A stretch of 9,860 bases of DNA from the NCBI GenBank assembly GCA_030643345.1, contig DAOWMA010000042.1, positions 1 through 9,860 of the forward strand. The letters are read 5' to 3'. A model generated the notes under the pieces. It saw only the letters and a program-made list of their open reading frames with translations. It made no database searches and was not told the DNA's origin. Source of the DNA: Spirochaetaceae bacterium. Lineage in GTDB: Bacteria > Spirochaetota > Spirochaetia > B11-G9. Of the stretch, positions 6,871 to 9,860 are shown piece by piece; the first letter of the stretch is position 1, and every line of letters begins with the position of its first letter. The position numbers and the translations under genes are program-made.

Positions 6871-7355
6871 TGAAGATTAATTTTAAACTTAACGGGAAAA
6901 ACGTAGAGTTTGATTCTGCTCCGGGAACCAGGCTGGTTGATCTTCTTAAAACATCCGCAAAAATCATGAGTCTACGAACAAGCTGCTATAGGGGGATTTG
7001 CAGAGGCTGCTCTTTATTCTTCAATGGAGACCTTGTATCTTCCTGTCTTATCCCTGCATTTCAGGCAAGAGATGCTGAAATAATAACTTTTGAAGGTTTG
7101 AGCAAATTCGACGAAATAAACGATATAATCAAAGGATTCGAAGATACAGGATATCACCCATGTGAATTCTGCCGCCCGGGGAAAATAATGACCATACATT
7201 CAATCCTGGAAAATTATGTTGAACCGGATGAACATCAAATCCTGGAAGCATTTGAGGGAATAAACTGTTCCTGCACTGACAAATCTACACTGATAAAAAG
7301 TGTAAAAGCAGGAGCATACTATAGAAGGAGAAGAAGGCGTGCAAGAAGTATATAG
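6870..7355 (+). CDS. [2Fe-2S] small subunit of the hydroxylase-like complex
   Basis: This encodes 161 aa, the normal size for the XdhC/CoxS/CutS type. The start overlaps the large-subunit stop (TAATG), with GGAGG just upstream at 6861. The N-terminal plant-ferredoxin domain carries Cys39, Cys44, Cys47 and Cys59 in the normal C-x4-C-x2-C-x11-C spacing, though CGAC has become CRGC. The C-terminal helical domain carries Cys98 and Cys101 (CEFCRPG) and Cys133 and Cys135 (NCSCTD, in place of the usual LCRCTG). All eight ligands for two [2Fe-2S] clusters are therefore kept, which implies that electron transfer still matters even though the large subunit looks catalytically dead. The protein ends in YYRRRRRRARSI. 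This Arg run is encoded by the purine-rich ribosome-binding region of the next gene and may have no function of its own. In relatives the two clusters pass electrons between the Moco site and FAD. Confidence 0.87.
   Translation: MKINFKLNGKNVEFDSAPGTRLVDLLKTSAKIMSLRTSCYRGICRGCSLFFNGDLVSSCLIPAFQARDAEIITFEGLSKFDEINDIIKGFEDTGYHPCEFCRPGKIMTIHSILENYVEPDEHQILEAFEGINCSCTDKSTLIKSVKAGAYYRRRRRRARSI
7323..7336 (+). promoter_or_regulatory. Ribosome-binding site overlapping the end of the Fe-S gene
   Basis: AGAAGGAGAAGAAGG sits inside the last codons of the Fe-S subunit gene. AGGAG is about 8-10 nt before the GTG at 7339, which supports that GTG as the start of the FAD subunit. In the upstream frame the same bases read as consecutive Arg codons. 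Confidence 0.7.
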
Positions 7356-8190
7356 TCATATTTTTTACCCTTCAACCCTTAATGAACTATTAACTATAAA
7401 AAACCAGAATCCTGAGGCTGTAATATGGGCAGGTGGTACAGGACTGATGGGAAAGCAGGAAATGAAGAGACCTACCCTTCCTGCCAGCATAATACAGATT
7501 TCACGAATTTCTGAACTAACAAAAATCAGACGCACAGAACGCTTCCTGGAAATAGGTGCCGGAGCTGTAATTAATAGAATACTGAATGTTGGTCAGCATG
7601 TTCTCCCTCATGCCCTGGCACAGGCAATGAAACTTATCAGACCTTCTGTAATCAGAAATAACGCGACTCTGGGAGGTCATCTTTGTATCCAGGATGTAAG
7701 GTTAAACCTATATAGTGTCTTACTGCTTATGGATGCCAGCCTTGAACTAAAAAGATCGGGAGGCACCAGGTGGATCCAATTGAACCGTTTTTTTAACAAA
7801 AATGGTGATTTTCAGTTAAAAGAAAACGAAATACTGACAAGAATTAGAATCCCCTTCGGGAACTGGAACAGACAGATATTCAGCAGTGACGGAAATCCAT
7901 ATTTTGATGCAGGAAATGCAATCTCCTTCTGTGTTCTTGCAGATATCCGGAAAGGGATGATTAACGATTTCAGGATGGCCATAGGCAACACAGGAAAACA
8001 TACCGTTCGCAGTATAGAACTTGAATCGCTACTTATTGGTAAAAAAGTTCCCTTGAACATAAAAGATGTATCTTCTGTGACCCGAATGCATAAAGAATGG
8101 CTGGAGGGTTTGACTGGTGAGTTAACGCCATTCCAGAGATACAGAACGGCCCGTTTTATTTTCTGGATTCTTGAAGAACTACTCCCCTAA
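7339..8190 (+). CDS. FAD-binding subunit of the hydroxylase-like complex (CoxM/CutM type)
   Basis: This encodes 283 aa, close to the usual 285-300, and starts at GTG within the end of the Fe-S gene (17-nt overlap). The first FAD loop reads AGGTGLM (31-37), where relatives have AGGTDL or AGGTNL. The second reads IRNNATLGGHLCI (105-117), close to the canonical IRN-x-AT-x-GGN. The following Asp-rich segment (often S-x-x-D-x-x-P-x-L) is altered to QDVRLNLYSVLL, so flavin binding is likely but not assured. A CO-dehydrogenase-flavoprotein C-terminal domain follows (about 185-283), with AGNAISFCVLADI and MAIGNTGKHTVRSIELESLL. In the family this subunit passes electrons between the Fe-S clusters and NAD(H) or another carrier. 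It is the last gene of the overlapping run. No hairpin terminator is visible in the 53 bp before dnaE, so some read-through into dnaE is possible. Confidence 0.85.
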   Translation: MQEVYSHIFYPSTLNELLTIKNQNPEAVIWAGGTGLMGKQEMKRPTLPASIIQISRISELTKIRRTERFLEIGAGAVINRILNVGQHVLPHALAQAMKLIRPSVIRNNATLGGHLCIQDVRLNLYSVLLLMDASLELKRSGGTRWIQLNRFFNKNGDFQLKENEILTRIRIPFGNWNRQIFSSDGNPYFDAGNAISFCVLADIRKGMINDFRMAIGNTGKHTVRSIELESLLIGKKVPLNIKDVSSVTRMHKEWLEGLTGELTPFQRYRTARFIFWILEELLP

Positions 8191-8205
8191 ACTGTCCTTT
8201 TTAGC

Positions 8206-8235
8206 TTTACAGAACAGGTATTTAAGGTTTATATT
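8206..8235 (+). promoter_or_regulatory. Sigma70-type promoter for dnaE, probably giving a leaderless mRNA
   Basis: TTTACA (8206-8211) and TATATT (8230-8235) each match the consensus at 5 of 6 positions and are 18 bp apart. The expected transcription start, 6-8 nt after the -10 box, falls at about 8242-8244, on or next to the dnaE ATG at 8244. There is no SD between the -10 box and that ATG. This fits a leaderless or near-leaderless transcript. Confidence 0.5.
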
Positions 8236-8243
8236 CTTGTGTA

Positions 8244-9860
8244 ATGACTATTGCACCTGATTTTATTCACCTTCATAATCATACTGATTATTCTCTTCTG
8301 GATGGCGCAGCATCTATTAAAAAGATGATTGCAAAAGCTAAAGATTCAGGTATGAAACATCTGGCTATAACAGATCATGGCAATATGTTCGGTGCCCTCC
8401 ATTTTTATAAAGAATGCAGGGCAAATGATATAAACCCGATTATAGGCTGTGAATTCTATGTCGCTCCCGGCAATAGAAATATTAAATCAGGAAACGAAAA
8501 AGGGAGTAAAGCAAACCATCTGATTCTTCTTGCAAAGAACTATGCAGGATATAAAAACCTGATGATTTTGGCTTCCAAAGCTTACACAGAAGGATTCTAT
8601 TATAAACCAAGAATTGATGATGAGCTGCTTGAAAAGTACGGCTCTAATCTTATCTGTTCATCGGCATGTCTGGCAGGGTATATACCCCGTAAATTACTTG
8701 ATAATCAATTTGAAGAAGCTCAAAAGAAGGCTGAATACTACCAGAATATTTTTGGAAAAGGGAACTTCTACCTGGAACTTCAGGACCATGGTATTCCTGA
8801 ACAAAAAATTGTAAATGAACGACTTATTAAACTATCAAAAAAGACCGGAATCCCTCTTGTTGCCACAAATGATATACACTATCTGGATAAAGAAGATGCA
8901 AATGCTCAGGATATTCTTATATGTATAGGAACAAACCGGAAAAAACATGAAATAAACAGGATGAAATTTAAGAGTTCTGAATTTTACATGAAATCCAAAG
9001 AGGAGATGTACGAAATCTTCAAGGACATTCCTGAAGCACTTGTAAATACAGTAAAAATTGCAGAAAGTTGTAATTTGGAAATTAAGCTCCCCGGGCCCCT
9101 TCTTCCGGAGTATGCTATACCTGAAGAATTTGATAATCCGGATGATTATCTCCGCTTTCTAACACACGAAGGCCTTACGAAAAGATATCCTGAAATTACT
9201 GATGAAATAAAAAAACGGTCAGATTTTGAGCTCGATATTATTATCAATATGGGTTTTACAGGTTACTTTCTAATTGTCTGGGATTTTATTCACTATGCAA
9301 GGGAAAATGATATCCCCGTCGGACCAGGTCGGGGCTCTGGTGCAGGTTCCATAGTTGCATTTGCTCTAATGATAACCGATATAGACCCGCTTAAATACGA
9401 TTTGATATTTGAACGTTTTCTTAATCCTGACCGTATATCAATGCCCGACTTCGAAATAGATTTCTGCTTTGAAAGACGACAGGAAGTAATTGATTACGTT
9501 ACCCAAAAATATGGTAAGGACAGAGTCGGCCAGATTATAACCTTTGGAACACTAAAAGCAAAAGCTGTTGTCAGAGATGTGGCCAGAGTACTTGATATCC
9601 CATATGCAGAATCTGATCAGATTTCGAAATTGATTCCAGGCGAACCAAAAATGACAATAGAAAGAGCAATGGAACTGGAACCTAAACTTAAAGATATTGA
9701 GCAGAGGGGAGAGAAGTTTAAAGAGCTTATTGATACAGGGAAACGCCTTGAAGGTCTATCAAGACATGCATCTACCCATGCTGCAGGAGTTGTTATCGGC
9801 AGAAACGACCTTACTGAATATGTTCCGTTATACAGAGATAACAAAACCGGTTCTATCTCC
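8244..9860 (+). CDS. dnaE: DNA polymerase III alpha subunit, N-terminal part; continues past window
   Basis: This frame gives 539 codons, open to the right edge. Full-length DnaE is about 1,150 aa, so just under half is present. The start is fixed by the classic N-terminus FIHLHNHTDYSLLDGA. The PHP domain (about 1-280) keeps all expected metal ligands: His9, His11, Asp20, His45, Glu70, His92, Cys142, Asp210 and His212. This resembles the active proofreading PHP domains of Thermus and Mycobacterium DnaE; the E. coli PHP has lost some of them. The polymerase palm shows GPGRGSGAGS and MPDFEIDFCFERR. In E. coli the matching stretch is MPDFDVDF, with catalytic Asp401 and Asp403; here they are Asp402 and Glu404. 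The third catalytic Asp lies past the window. ITFGTLKAKAVVRDVARVL and SRHASTHAAGVVI are also typical. The product is the replicative polymerase of the chromosome. It appears to have its own promoter, independent of the upstream operon. Confidence 0.96.
   Translation, partial: MTIAPDFIHLHNHTDYSLLDGAASIKKMIAKAKDSGMKHLAITDHGNMFGALHFYKECRANDINPIIGCEFYVAPGNRNIKSGNEKGSKANHLILLAKNYAGYKNLMILASKAYTEGFYYKPRIDDELLEKYGSNLICSSACLAGYIPRKLLDNQFEEAQKKAEYYQNIFGKGNFYLELQDHGIPEQKIVNERLIKLSKKTGIPLVATNDIHYLDKEDANAQDILICIGTNRKKHEINRMKFKSSEFYMKSKEEMYEIFKDIPEALVNTVKIAESCNLEIKLPGPLLPEYAIPEEFDNPDDYLRFLTHEGLTKRYPEITDEIKKRSDFELDIIINMGFTGYFLIVWDFIHYARENDIPVGPGRGSGAGSIVAFALMITDIDPLKYDLIFERFLNPDRISMPDFEIDFCFERRQEVIDYVTQKYGKDRVGQIITFGTLKAKAVVRDVARVLDIPYAESDQISKLIPGEPKMTIERAMELEPKLKDIEQRGEKFKELIDTGKRLEGLSRHASTHAAGVVIGRNDLTEYVPLYRDNKTGSIS

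Noticed and set aside
8191..8243. Intrinsic terminator after the FAD subunit gene
   Set aside because: A short T run (8198-8202) is present, but no GC-rich inverted repeat precedes it.
8614..8814. Plus-strand open frame inside dnaE
   Set aside because: It is out of frame with the unmistakable DnaE protein and has no features of its own. The minus-strand frame at 9617-9844 is rejected for the same reason.

Overview
The window looks like chromosomal DNA from a spirochaete, probably Treponema- or Spirochaeta-like. It is moderately AT-rich and densely packed. The lineage call is an inference from gene content and order: a NusG paralogue heading a nucleotide-sugar gene pair, followed by a molybdenum-hydroxylase-like gene set. 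From memory, this resembles the Treponema pallidum TP0077-TP0080 neighbourhood (CapD-like, SpsC-like, 'quinoline 2-oxidoreductase'). No database search was possible.

Left part, minus strand (1-1546). Two envelope-type secreted proteins are encoded leftwards. One is a small protein of about 160 aa with a signal peptide and a possible CsgG/LpoB-like fold (1064-1546). The other runs off the left edge (1-1007): a signal peptide, an RlpA-like double-psi beta-barrel without its expected catalytic residues, and a long acidic Pro/Glu/Val-rich tail with degenerate repeats.

Middle part, plus strand (1653-8190). Six genes overlap end to end (by 8, 17, 1, 1 and 17 nt) and almost certainly share one transcript. 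They are a LoaP/RfaH-type NusG paralogue, a soluble CapD/PglF-type UDP-HexNAc 4,6-dehydratase, a DegT-family PLP sugar aminotransferase, and three subunits shaped like a xanthine dehydrogenase/CO dehydrogenase (large, [2Fe-2S], FAD). The first gene has no Shine-Dalgarno (SD) sequence, and its start codon lies in a 12-bp hairpin. The first enzyme pair would make a UDP-4-amino-4,6-dideoxy sugar.

The large hydroxylase subunit has lost nearly every recognisable molybdopterin-contact motif. The catalytic Glu is aligned with Gln, the GGGFGGK loop is gone, and FRGFG has become FKGCG. The small subunit nevertheless keeps all eight Fe-S cysteines. This is the most interesting object in the window: a probable cofactor-less or repurposed hydroxylase complex, translationally coupled to amino-sugar synthesis and headed by a dedicated antiterminator.

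Right part, plus strand (8244-9860, runs off the edge). This is dnaE, the DNA polymerase III alpha subunit. Its PHP metal-site residues are intact. A conserved palm Asp is replaced by Glu. A good promoter sits so close to the ATG that the mRNA is probably leaderless. No gene-free stretch exceeds 300 bases; the largest gap is the 106-bp divergent region at 1547-1652. No RNA genes, insertion sequences, CRISPR arrays or convincing intrinsic terminators were seen.
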